A DNA stretch of 30,451 nucleotides, from the NCBI GenBank assembly GCA_033557685.1, contig JAWQRN010000377.1:1-30451 (forward strand). The letters are read 5' to 3'. Source of the DNA: Sperchopsis tessellata. Taxonomy: Eukaryota > Arthropoda > Insecta > Coleoptera > Hydrophilidae. Below the pieces are notes generated by a model. That model was not told the DNA's origin. It made no database searches and worked only from the letters and a program-made list of their open reading frames with translations. The first letter of the stretch is position 1; the number at the start of each line of letters is the position of its first letter. Position numbers and translations under genes: made by a program. This document shows, piece after piece, positions 1 to 10,504 of this stretch.

Positions 1-1187
1 CCACTGCATTTAGTTTGTTCCAAACATTTTGCGATATATGGTTCATTTCTGTATTTAATATATTGACTTGGCCGGTTCGCTTGATATTTGATTTTCATCA
101 AATATTAAAATCACATATTAGTCACTGTTTTAACTACCACAATGATTAATATATGCGTGTCATAATTTGCAACTTTCAAGGGAATATCCTATACATGCAG
201 GGCAATAAGTTTGTTCATAATTCTGTCAGTACAAGAGAGAATAAGGTGGGGAAGATGCAAACATTTTACCATGTCCTATCCGTAGAGGGTATCTACACTT
301 GATGGAAAATTTTGTGAATTAAAATTCTGAGTTGGAGTGTCTTCACTTAAAAAAAGTGTCTTTGCGGGGGATTTCACTGTAAATTGTATGAAATATAGTG
401 CCATTATTTAGTATTGACCAATCAAACATTTTGGCTTTGTGGTGTTTCACAAAAATCTTTAAAAATCGAAAAATAAACTTACAAAGTTATGTGTGAAATT
501 TCTCATTTGTACATGGGGCGACAGATTGCATCACTAGTATCTATTAATACCTATAGCATGTCCAAAATTGCATACCTCGTATGTGGGTACAACTTTTTAT
601 GCGGGTTATATTACAGTGGGAGAGATGTTTTTTTCTCCATTTCATTTGGTGAAACTTGTCCGAATATAATCAAAAAGTAATGAATAGTACAGATCTGAAC
701 ATCTGTTATAATCTATCAACTTTTTTTCGTCCATTTTGTATACTCTACGAACGATATGCTAGCTCACATAGTTGGATTTACAGGCAATATGACGTTTTTC
801 GTTACTTCTGATATCGCAACTTAATATGTAAAAGATGAACAAAATTGTATGAATTTGTTCTGATTTAGGCTGTGAATGTATGAAACTCATTTAAATTGTG
901 GTAAACCATTAGAGAGCTTAATTATATTTTATAAACAAATGAATCAAAACAGAGAGATATACATAAAATAATACCACACAATGCTAATCTCTTAATCACT
1001 TTAAAATATTCTAAACTACTAGTGTGCCAATTTGTAATATACTGTTAAAATAATGACATTGGTTTTAATCATACATTTTGTAGTAATTTGGCTGCTTAAA
1101 ATTTAATTTATCTTCATAGCATTTTATAGACTCAAAACCTTTTTATGCAGGTAACTGTGCTCTAATGTGCTACTTATGTAATTCTAG
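1..1187 (+). other. Intron of the ATP synthase delta gene, no coding exon seen
   Basis: AT-rich sequence before the 1188 exon. I searched for the preceding exon (beta-sandwich part of the delta subunit) and found nothing with family residues. A 63-codon open frame at 489-680 has no recognisable similarity and is probably chance. Confidence 0.6.
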
Positions 1188-1446
1188 ATCATCGCTGAAG
1201 AAGCTTGTACCGTAGATCAAATTGATGGGTCTGCTGCGAGAGAAGTTTTAAATAAAGCCCAGTCCGACCTTAACTCTGCCCAATCTGACCAGGTAAATAT
1301 GAAATCTGTATTATATACTTAATGAATTTATTTAGAATAAAATATAGAGTTTTGTAAATCTATACATTTTATATATTTTCTAGGATCGTGCTGAAGCTGC
1401 CATTGCTGTAGAAGTTGGAGAAGCCTTAGTGAAGGCTGTTGAATAA
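1188..1446 (+). CDS. ATP5F1D: ATP synthase F1 subunit delta, mitochondrial: last two coding exons (5' part outside the window)
   Basis: Two exons, 1188-1292 and 1384-1446, join in phase 0 across a 91-bp GT-AG intron. They encode about 55 C-terminal residues and end in TAA at 1444-1446. The peptide reads IIAEEACTVDQIDGSAAREV..., then AAIAVEVGEALVKAVE, the helical hairpin that ends the delta subunit of F1 (the bacterial epsilon equivalent). The LAEEA-type start, the AREVLNKAQSDL helix and the EALVKA(V/A)E end are family signatures. The protein is part of the central stalk of the mitochondrial ATP synthase. The acceptor before 1188 is ctag; an in-frame TAA at 1179 rules out an upstream extension of this exon. 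Earlier exons were not found in 1-1187. Confidence 0.88.
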
Positions 1447-1514
1447 GGAATTCCACCGATAAATAAGTTGTACTACAAAATAGTTGTTAATTTCTAAACA
1501 TATGTGAATTACTC

Positions 1515-1520
1515 AATAAA
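1515..1520 (+). terminator. Polyadenylation signal of the ATP synthase delta gene
   Basis: AATAAA lies 69 nt after the stop codon and is followed by a GT/T-rich stretch (about 1531-1551), the usual arrangement for cleavage and polyadenylation. Confidence 0.75.
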
Positions 1521-1738
1521 AACTAAAAAGTTTTGTTTTTATTTAATTTTTCATTAGTATTATTATGTAGTAAGCAATATATATTTGATAAAATAAATTA
1601 CCAAATTTTTGATTCCGAAAGATATTGAAACAACAAGGTCTGGAGAAAAGCTGTTCATCTATTAAACTTCTGTTATAGCACAACAAAAACTAAGCAATTT
1701 AAACTTTCTACTCCATTTTCATAATATAATGTCTCATT

Positions 1739-1873
1739 TCACATTATAGTCATGCTTACATCATAGTTTTTGTCAATAGAATTAAACCTGATATCCTCTG
1801 CTAAATTTTTATCTCTCACAATCTGCTGCACTTTCTTGATAATTTTTACAATTTCATTCTGTGTTATCGAGGT
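1739..1873 (-). CDS. Possible terminal exon of an unidentified minus-strand gene
   Basis: Read on the minus strand, an AG acceptor (complement of 1874-1875, preceded by a moderately T-rich tract) opens a 45-codon frame ending in TGA. It encodes a helical, lysine-rich peptide (TQNEIVKIIKKVQQIVRDKN...) that ends in ...DVSMTIM. I do not recognise the family. If real, the gene converges tail-to-tail with the ATP synthase gene. A minus-strand AATAAA (complement of TTTATT near 1539-1544) could serve it. No upstream exon was found between 1876 and 3100, so it could instead be a retroelement remnant or a chance frame. Confidence 0.3.
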   Translation of the reverse strand, partial: TSITQNEIVKIIKKVQQIVRDKNLAEDIRFNSIDKNYDVSMTIM

Positions 1874-2131
1874 CTATAATTACAATTGAAAATAAGTAGA
1901 AACATAAGTCAATATTTTTGCTCTCAAAATAATAATTTAAACTTATAGTTGATTCATTTAGAAACAGGTAATAAGGTCTCGACAATGGCCAGGCAAAACC
2001 TACATGCAAAGACATTGCGGAACTCATTCGTTATTTGTTAGGTGCAGTCACCTACAGTAATATCAAAAGGACCTGATAACTTGAGGCTTTAAGGGAAACT
2101 AAATGTAGACTGTTATTTGTTTAGTTAATTC

Positions 2132-2278
2132 CTAAATGTAGGGTATCAATTCATCTCTTGTTCTACCATCATTTTCGTAAAAAAGTGACTGAGTATGAGA
2201 TGTTAAACTACCTGCTGCTTCTGTATCTATAAGATCTATTACTATAAGCCCTGCTAATCCCTTTCTGGGTAAAAACTT
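2132..2278 (-). pseudogene. Possible LINE C-terminal fragment
   Basis: A minus-strand frame starts KFLPRKGLAGLIVIDLIDTE and runs 48 codons to a stop. The (Y/F)LPRK-x-GLxGLI pattern resembles the conserved post-reverse-transcriptase stretch of some non-LTR retrotransposons (xYLPRKxGGRGLxxIE). Sequence further upstream on that strand (to about 2480) is interrupted by stops. Similarity is short, so this is tentative. Confidence 0.3.
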
Positions 2279-3174
2279 CAATCTATAAGCTTTTTTCATT
2301 CCCCATATTCTGGCAAACCTTTTTAGCTTTTACTAAATTCAAGCACTTAGTCACTAATGCCCTTCAATTATCTCTAATACTTACAAGCCTACTTTCTAGA
2401 TTCTTACTAAAACCATACTTTCCTAAGCCTACCTAGAGCTTTATATTCCTCTACCGAACTTACATATATTTGTTTTGTATTACAAGTCTAGTTTATAATT
2501 GTTCATTTGGATCCGATTATCAGGATAAGAGATGACGTCACTAAGTTAATATACAGTTGTATCTATTACCTAGCCCCCTTTTTTTAAGAAAGCGTTATTG
2601 TTTTAATTTTTGAAGTTGCAGGCAAATGCCATTAACTTTTATTGAAATATGTCTTCTAAAGGAAACAAAACACAAAAAAATATTAAGGAAATATAACAAA
2701 TAAGTTTAAAATTGATTATAACACAAAAAGTAACATATAAATGCATAAACCTCTGCTTTATACATTTTAATTCTTTTTTAAAAAGCACATGGTCCTCATA
2801 ATATTCACTTTATGCATATCATCTTGATATTCAATTAGAAATAGTAAAAATTGTGTTTATGACTGATAGTAAAAGAAGGGTTATTTCTATTTTTGGGGTT
2901 GGCAGCTGGTACCATTTACCTAAAATTGCATTTCACACTTCACAACTGTAGATTCCTGTCATCTTCGTTATCAAATAACAGAGAACATTAGTGCAATTCA
3001 GTAAATTAATTTGTTATTTTATTTCTTCGCCAATATTTCTAAAATGGGTATGTAATTAAGTATACGATTCGACAAAATTTGTTAAGTGTCAGGACTGTAC
3101 ATTTTATAACAATGCAAGGTTATATTATATTGTTAAAAAATACAATTAATGTTTCAATTATGGATTGTTTTCAG

Positions 3175-3305
3175 CTTTTAGAATGTCGTATGCATTCGAA
3201 GGCAATTTTAGGAACAGGCCAGAGCAAAATCTATCAGGTGCTAGTAAGAAACACACCCGTGAAACTTTATTACAAAGGGCACATGAAGAAAGACAAAAGA
3301 GACAG
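3175..3305 (+). CDS. UBE3C: UBE3C exon 1 (coding from 3183)
   Basis: Encodes residues 1-41, ending ...HEERQKRQ before the donor gtattt at 3306. The start chosen is ATG 3183 (MSYAFEGNFRNRP), which places the conserved FEG-F--RP-x-LSGAS block five residues in. An upstream in-frame ATG at 3165 lies before the AG acceptor (ttttcag, 3173-3174), so it would be intronic if a 5' UTR intron exists. Confidence 0.85.
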
Positions 3306-6300
3306 GTATTTATATGTTCTTTATGCTTTTGTGTTTTTGTAACATAATTGTAGTTTGTTGATGTATGATCTTGCTTATAATTTACTTTAAACTTAATAGT
3401 TTTGTAAACAGAATTTAAGAACATGTTTTTATTTTACTTCACCGTGATTGGGTAAATGTTACTTCTGTTTTAGACATTTTCACAGGTGTATGGTCTAGTG
3501 ATATTATATAATTGATTGATCTGATTTTCTTCTTGTGCCATCTTTTTTTCCAAAGTGAGATACCATTATTTGATATTCTTCTCTACTTTGCGCTAGATGA
3601 ATTAGGGTTGCCAGGTTGCCCCTTTTGACTAGACTTTTTCTATCCTCTACAGTTTGTTGTAATAGGTTATAATTATCATATTGAAACATGTGCCCTGGGT
3701 AGCATGCTTTGCTTCTCGTAACTGTTTTTAGTAATTCAATTTATTTATCCATCTTTCTAAGTACCTCTAGATTGGTAACTCTCTCTACCTAAGATATTCT
3801 TAATATGCGCCTTTACAGCCACATTTTGAAAGTTTCCAATCTTCACATAGTTGATACTTTCAAGGTCCACCTCTATGCCATATAGTAACATAAATTAGAC
3901 GTAACATTTGATTTTAAGCAACTTTATTGTATTTCATTTTAAATAATTCGAAAACTAATTCCAAGTTTGATTAAACTTTTCAGTGCATTCATTTTACTGG
4001 GCAAAGGTCAGATTGATACAAACATGTAAGATGATGACTATAATTGATATAAAAAATGTGTACAGCATAATTTGAGTTGAAAAATAGGGAATGACTTGTC
4101 AGAATTTTTAACTTGTCTATATAGTGTTGAGTAAATGGGCACTTTTTATGTTTTCCCTAAACATTTTTAAGGTCTACAAATTTAATATTTTGTTGTAAAG
4201 ATCCAATTTTATTAACACCGCTAATTGTATTTACAAAATAAAACTATTTAAATAATTTGAGAGTTTATGGTAAATCAAAAATACGCTGTTACCTCATTTG
4301 TTAAGCCAATTTTTCTTGCGACTTTGTTTAATATACCAACAACTTTTCTGTCATTTACTCACCTTTCTATCTGTTCGTCATTCATCATTTACTTGTTCAT
4401 TTATATATCCTACAGTATGTTTTCATCAGCTTATATTCAAGTACCAAAATAATCACATTAGAAGCAATTTTTCCATTTATTTTCCTATACATAAAAATTT
4501 CATCTTTTTAGTCTTAATTTTCAATGTATACTTTAGGTAAATAGGCCAATAGAACAAAACCCTTAGAGTAAAACCCTTATTATTTAAATTGCCTCTGTCG
4601 TACCACCATTTTCACCATTACATTATCATCACTTAAAAAATTTAGTAGTAGAATAATTATTTTAATCTCCTCCATCATAACCTATAGATTTTCATTTCAC
4701 AATTGTATATATATATATATATTTTTTTTTTTTTATGTGAACAAGTATTCACTATAATTATTAAAAAAAAAAACATTCGTTTAAACATCTTTTAGAAATT
4801 GGTAGATTGAATTTTATTTCAGGAGAGAAAACGAGAGGTTTGTTGTCCTACTTCTAATAAATTTGTTGAAAAGACTACTATAGTGTTAAACAAGTAAAAT
4901 AAAAAAAATCATTTACATGTTCATCAAAGGCCATCACAGAGTCAAATTGACACCCATACATTTTTCATCCTTTTTAATTGAGATTCATTCATCTTGTACT
5001 GTCACAATCTTTGTACATAAAATGCAATTACCTAATATTTGTCAATCGTAAAAAATCTCATGAAAAACCCATCAGAAAATAAAAGGTTCCTTGAATTTTT
5101 TACCACCTCAAAAACATAAATCTACATTAGAACCTTGGATAAAGCACTTGTTGCAACAAGTACTTCTGAACAATATTCATCATGAACCACAAATTCCTTT
5201 CTTTTCATAAGATAAGAAGCAAAGAAAGTGACGAGAGTAACAGAAAAAGCAAACATGTGTGACTTTTTAATTAATGTAAAATTTGCATCCTATTTCTACA
5301 TTTATAAGGAGATTTCAGAAATAATACAGGGCAATCGAAAAGTTTCTTCGCAGTAATAATAAATAATATGAACTGCTTCTTAACTGGTTTTGGAGTTGAG
5401 CCTTATCTCAGTTCATATTCTTGACTTTTCATTAGATAGAACTGATGGTCTTCCACTCTGATAGTATCACGATTAGACAATACTGTATCCTGTATGCTCA
5501 ATGGTTGTAGAAATACTGCTTTTGCAGATGCTGTGTATTTATTATCATTTTTGAACATAAACTCAGCTAAAAATACTTTCTTCTCCAATGAGAACATGTA
5601 ACCACTGACGACACTTGATAGACAAGAAATAGGCTTGCACATTTTGACTGACTGGTTTTTCTAACGCAATGTATAATAATTCAGTTTATATTAAATACTT
5701 ATCTGGTCTTTTATTTGAAACTTTGATAATGTAGTGGAATTTGTTATTAAGTCCATTATTAACAACCACTTTTTCAATATATGTTTGATTTCATGCATAT
5801 ATGATCTTGGGTAAGCACATTCAAGGTTGACCATACTCTGTTATGATCCATAATTTCAATACTTCCTTGGCCACTCTTTGAATATTTATTTTAAAATTTA
5901 GTAATCAAATTTAATCGCACACATTCACCTACATTTTTGTCTATTCAAGTAATACAAGTGCTAAATATTTCACTTTAGTGAAGTATGATTTGAAACCAAA
6001 TAAATTTGTATTTTATTTTGCCAATCATATAAAGTCAGGGGTGTTTTGTTTCATTTTGATTTTCTTTACATTGATTTATATACTTCATACCGTACCACTG
6101 TAATTTTGATTAGAAAAGTTAATTATTGTCTACATCTAACTCATCTGTCACGTAATCGTTAATTTGGTAGAATATATTATGTAATATGTGAATTACACCT
6201 ACAAATGTGAAAATTTATACTTCAAAAGCCAATTCAGAGTAAAAAGTGTTCAGCACTTTTCCTTGAATAAATTGAAATAGTTCAAATTTCTATATTTTAT

Positions 6301-9300
6301 TTTGTTTGTACAATAAAATACAGATATAGAAAGCTGCAAATTAGCAAAATTAATAATTTTAACATGATTTATATGCCTTGAATATATTAAAATATTTTTT
6401 GTTTCCTGCATTCTTTTACATTTTTTACAATTTTCAATTATCTGCAAACATTCGACTAGGAATGTGTTTGTAAAGCAATATATAAAAAAGAATGTTTAAA
6501 TTTATTTTTAATATAAATCATATATTTTCATAGTAACATCATACTAAATGCATTCAAAATCAAATATGAACTTAAATCTTAATTGTATACTATTAACCAA
6601 GTTATTATAATTAGTATGGGTATACATCGTGATTTTCTAACTTGTTTGGCAAAAATAGTAGGCAAGTTAACATTTTTTATTATTTCTGATATTTAAATTT
6701 TCTTATTCATAGCCTGTATAATTTTGGTACGTACTAAAGTTTTGTTTCATATTGTGTCCCACATCTATGAACGGCTGAAATAGAGAGATTAAAGGATATT
6801 CAATTGGTCATTACAATAGTGTAATTATTTCGATTTAAATTTTATAAAACTTTTCAATCTGTGTAGGGTGGAACAGAACCGGTTGATTCAAATTTTTTTA
6901 AAAATATGCAATCAGTGTTAAATTACATTCGACAAATTTAGATATAAAGTTGGATCAACAGATCTTTGTGTATACGTCATCAACAGCTGCAGTTAGAAGA
7001 GGTAACAAAATAATCAGATTGATGTGTCTACCTGTGTAAAGTATTCTTGTTACATTGAAGACGTATGTCTTAAATAATTATGACGCATTTTTATAGGATA
7101 AAGAATGAGTAAGACAAAGATAGGAAACAGTGTGGGAGTCTTAATTCCAACCAAACTATGTCCTACTGGACTGCAGCAAGCCTGTGTAGTTTCCGTAGTT
7201 TGAACATTTTATTTAACTCGTTCTACTTTTGAAACAACTGTCAGTGACATTGAACGATGTATCGTAATTATTTAAGGCTTGCAAATAATGACATGCACGC
7301 AAAGATCGTATTGACCTAATAATATACTAGTAGATTATATGTGAGAGTCTATTTTTATGTTTTTCACCTACCTACGAACAGTGACAAAGTAATTATAAAA
7401 TAGTTGTGACATGTACAAACATATATGTTAAAATATGTCTAAATTGTGTGGCTAATAAGAATGGTATATCTTGGAGGATGGTAAGACTTTTTTCGCAAAT
7501 AATTACAATGATAAGATTGGAGTACATCACTGGAACCCTCTTAATAAGCAGGAATCCATGCAGTGGATTCATAAGGGGTCTTCACCACCAAAATAGAGCA
7601 AAATACGATTTTCAAAAAAGAAAGGAAAGTTTTGATTATCTAATGCATGCCTAGGAGTCTACTGTAAATGGAGAATGAACTAGACTTAAAAACTTATTGG
7701 CAAAAGAATTTGTTGTATATTCATCGCCGAGTTGATATAATAAATAAGCTTCAGTAGATAATCAATAACTGTTGGTTCTTACTTATATTATCCACCTTTT
7801 AGCCCTGAGCTGGCTCTGTCAGACTTTTTTAATTGAAAATAACATCTCAGGCAAAAGCATTTTGCTTCTGATAAACAAGATGGTGTTAAACAATATTTAC
7901 AAGGTTATCGAAGGATTTTTTTTTCCGAGGATATGAGACAGTGGAAAAACAATAGATTAAGTGTGTAAATATAGAAGGGACTTTTACAGAGTGTAAAGTT
8001 GATTTTGGGACGTAGGGAATTCCCATGTAAGTTAAACTTCTGGAAATATTGGATCCCATCATTGTTTAAGAGCAAAATTTGTAGAGATAATTTGTTGAGA
8101 ATTAAAAACCACACACAATAAGTAATTTTATTATTCCATTGATCAATTCTGTAATGGAAAATCTTAAACACAGTGCAATAGCCTACAATTAAATTTATGT
8201 CAAACATTTAATGACATGTTATTTGAGAATTGAGAATGCCTTGATTTTGACAGCTAACAACAAATTCGTTTAGTTATGCCTAATTCAAGGCAATCACAAA
8301 AAATTTTCAACAATAGTTTTTCCCGAAAACGAACCGATCTATAGAAAGAGTAAATAGCTTACTAGGTGTAGTTTTTAATTCCAAACAAATTATTTTTTTA
8401 CCATTTTACTCTAAAATGTGTTTTTTTTTTCATGGCTTTTGTATTATTAATTATTTTTATTATAATGTTTAAGTTATTGTATTTTATGTACATATTATTT
8501 TGTGTATTTTGTATGCATTTATATTAAATTGTGTGAATAATAATTTCAAATGTAGATGCACTGCATATCATCATTCGTAAATACGGATACAGAACATTAT
8601 TAATCATAATTTAGTAGATTCATGTACAATGTATTGTGAAGATGATGAAAAATATGTATGTGCTAACTTAAATATTACAAATTATTTGCAGCCACTCACT
8701 GTTGCATGGGATGGTATCTGCTCCTTTGTCTCTGTAAATACTTACAATAGTTCTTTGAATTTAATAATATATTTATAATATATTGCTTTTTTTCTAGGAT
8801 CAAAGACAAAAATTGCAAAGTGCTGAAATATTACAATCGTACACACGTAGCTATTTAGCGAGAAAACATAAAAAGTGTGAAGAGAGAATATTCTATGATC
8901 ATAATGAACATCAGATGACTCTTCGGGAACAACTTACTAGACTTTTGTTCTTTTATGACACAAATAAAGATAAAGAGCATTTTGTAAGTACTTTTTTAAT
9001 GTTATTTAAAAACATGGGATAATTTTTTCTTTTTTTCAGTTTACTCTATCTGCAAAGATATTGCAACAAAAAGAACAAATATTACAGCAAATGACTTCAG
9101 ATAGTTCAGTCAATTGGCTTATAAAACGTATGTTAGTAATACATTTAAAAATTTTACCTACTAATACATCGGATACTGTGATTGAATGCTTAGATGTATT
9201 CACCGAAAGTGTCGATGTTTTATCGTACCTTATTAATAAAGGTTAGTACTGTAGTATCTAGATTGTACAGTCAAATAATGTTTGGATCTTTAAAAAAATT

Positions 9301-10459
9301 TCATAGAAATGTAAATAACTGATTAATGCCAACTTAAGTGGCATCAATAATTGTAAAAAAAATTTTAAATCCAATTACAGGCATCAGCTTGAATATATTT
9401 CAGGGGGTATTTATATATTTTACTTATATAACTTATCTACTAATTATAATATGTGTTTATAAAGCTACAAGTCATATAAGGTATTAGTTCTGAATGGGGT
9501 GCACTGATGTGCCCTCAATGAAAGGTAATCTAAATGAACATTAGAATTATCCCATTACTTGCGTTAATTCTAGATACAAAATTCTTAGATATATTATTAT
9601 CAATCAGATAATAGTAGGTATACTACCAGTGTGGATCCTCGTTAACCTTTCTTGGCTCAAGGAGAAATTATTAAGTGTTAACTAAGGATGTGTTAGCGTG
9701 TAAACACAATGTTGAAATAGCCTGGGTTGACTACCAAAAAGCATTTCATAGTTACGATTGGTTTAATAGGGAACTTGTGCTGGACAAACTTTTGACAAGG
9801 AAACCACAATTTGATGCTTTGTGCTAAAAGGCTGTATGTTAAGAAAAATAAGGGCTTTGCTACCTTCTACTCACGTTATATAAATGAGATACTACAGGTA
9901 ACGGAAGAGGTTGTAATTAAGAATGACACTAGAGCACATTATGTGATAATACAGAAAATGTAGGGAACCAAACAAAATTACACAAGCCACATTAAAGATG
10001 AGGATGTAACTCTATTAAAACCAGAAAGGAAATTATACACAGGTGGATGGAATATTTTAGGGTGGTGTATAATGCAGGTGAGATAATGGAACATTGAAAA
10101 ACTTGAAGGAGACGAAGAATTAAATTTAGTAAACAGGAAATTAAATGAGTACTGAAACACTTGAAGGGTGGAAAAGCTACTGGCATTAATGGGATAGGGG
10201 CCGAACTCTTGAAAGCCGATACTGAGAGGATGACAGATTCAATATATGAATCATACCGAAGGAGTGGTCGGAAGGAATTATAATTAAATTACCAAAGAAG
10301 GGCAACTTGAGGTACTGTAAAAACTGGAGACAATAACCCTGCTGTGTGTAACCTCAAAGATTATGACAAGAATTATCATAAATAGAATGAAAAGTCAACT
10401 TAAACAAAGACTAAGATAAAATAAAACTGTCTCTAAGAAAAATTATTTATATATTTATA

Positions 10460-10504
<45 letters not shown>

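Larger units (their letters stand above)
1521..3174. other. Intergenic region between the ATP synthase delta gene and UBE3C
   Basis: About 1.65 kb, head-to-tail spacing. Apart from the two minus-strand fragments listed separately it is AT-rich with no recognised gene. It should contain the UBE3C promoter and 5' UTR. A GT donor at 3048 (gg|gtatgt) could splice a 5' UTR exon to the AG acceptor at 3173-3174, but nothing proves this. No convincing core promoter element was identified. Confidence 0.5.
3306..8797 (+). other. UBE3C intron 1 (5.5 kb)
   Basis: Contains a LINE 3' end (3504-3891), a possible microexon (4823-4837), a mariner-type helix-turn-helix fragment (5403-5597) and a mariner transposase relic (7477-7960). 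The stretches 3892-4705, 5650-7470 and 7961-8797 are AT-rich with nothing I recognise. Confidence 0.6.

Noticed and set aside
489..680. 63-codon open frame inside the ATP synthase delta intron
   Set aside because: No family resemblance, no fitting splice sites and not similar to the missing part of the delta subunit.
7905..8207. 100-codon minus-strand open frame
   Set aside because: Overlaps the end of the plus-strand mariner relic; composition is that of AT-rich noncoding DNA.
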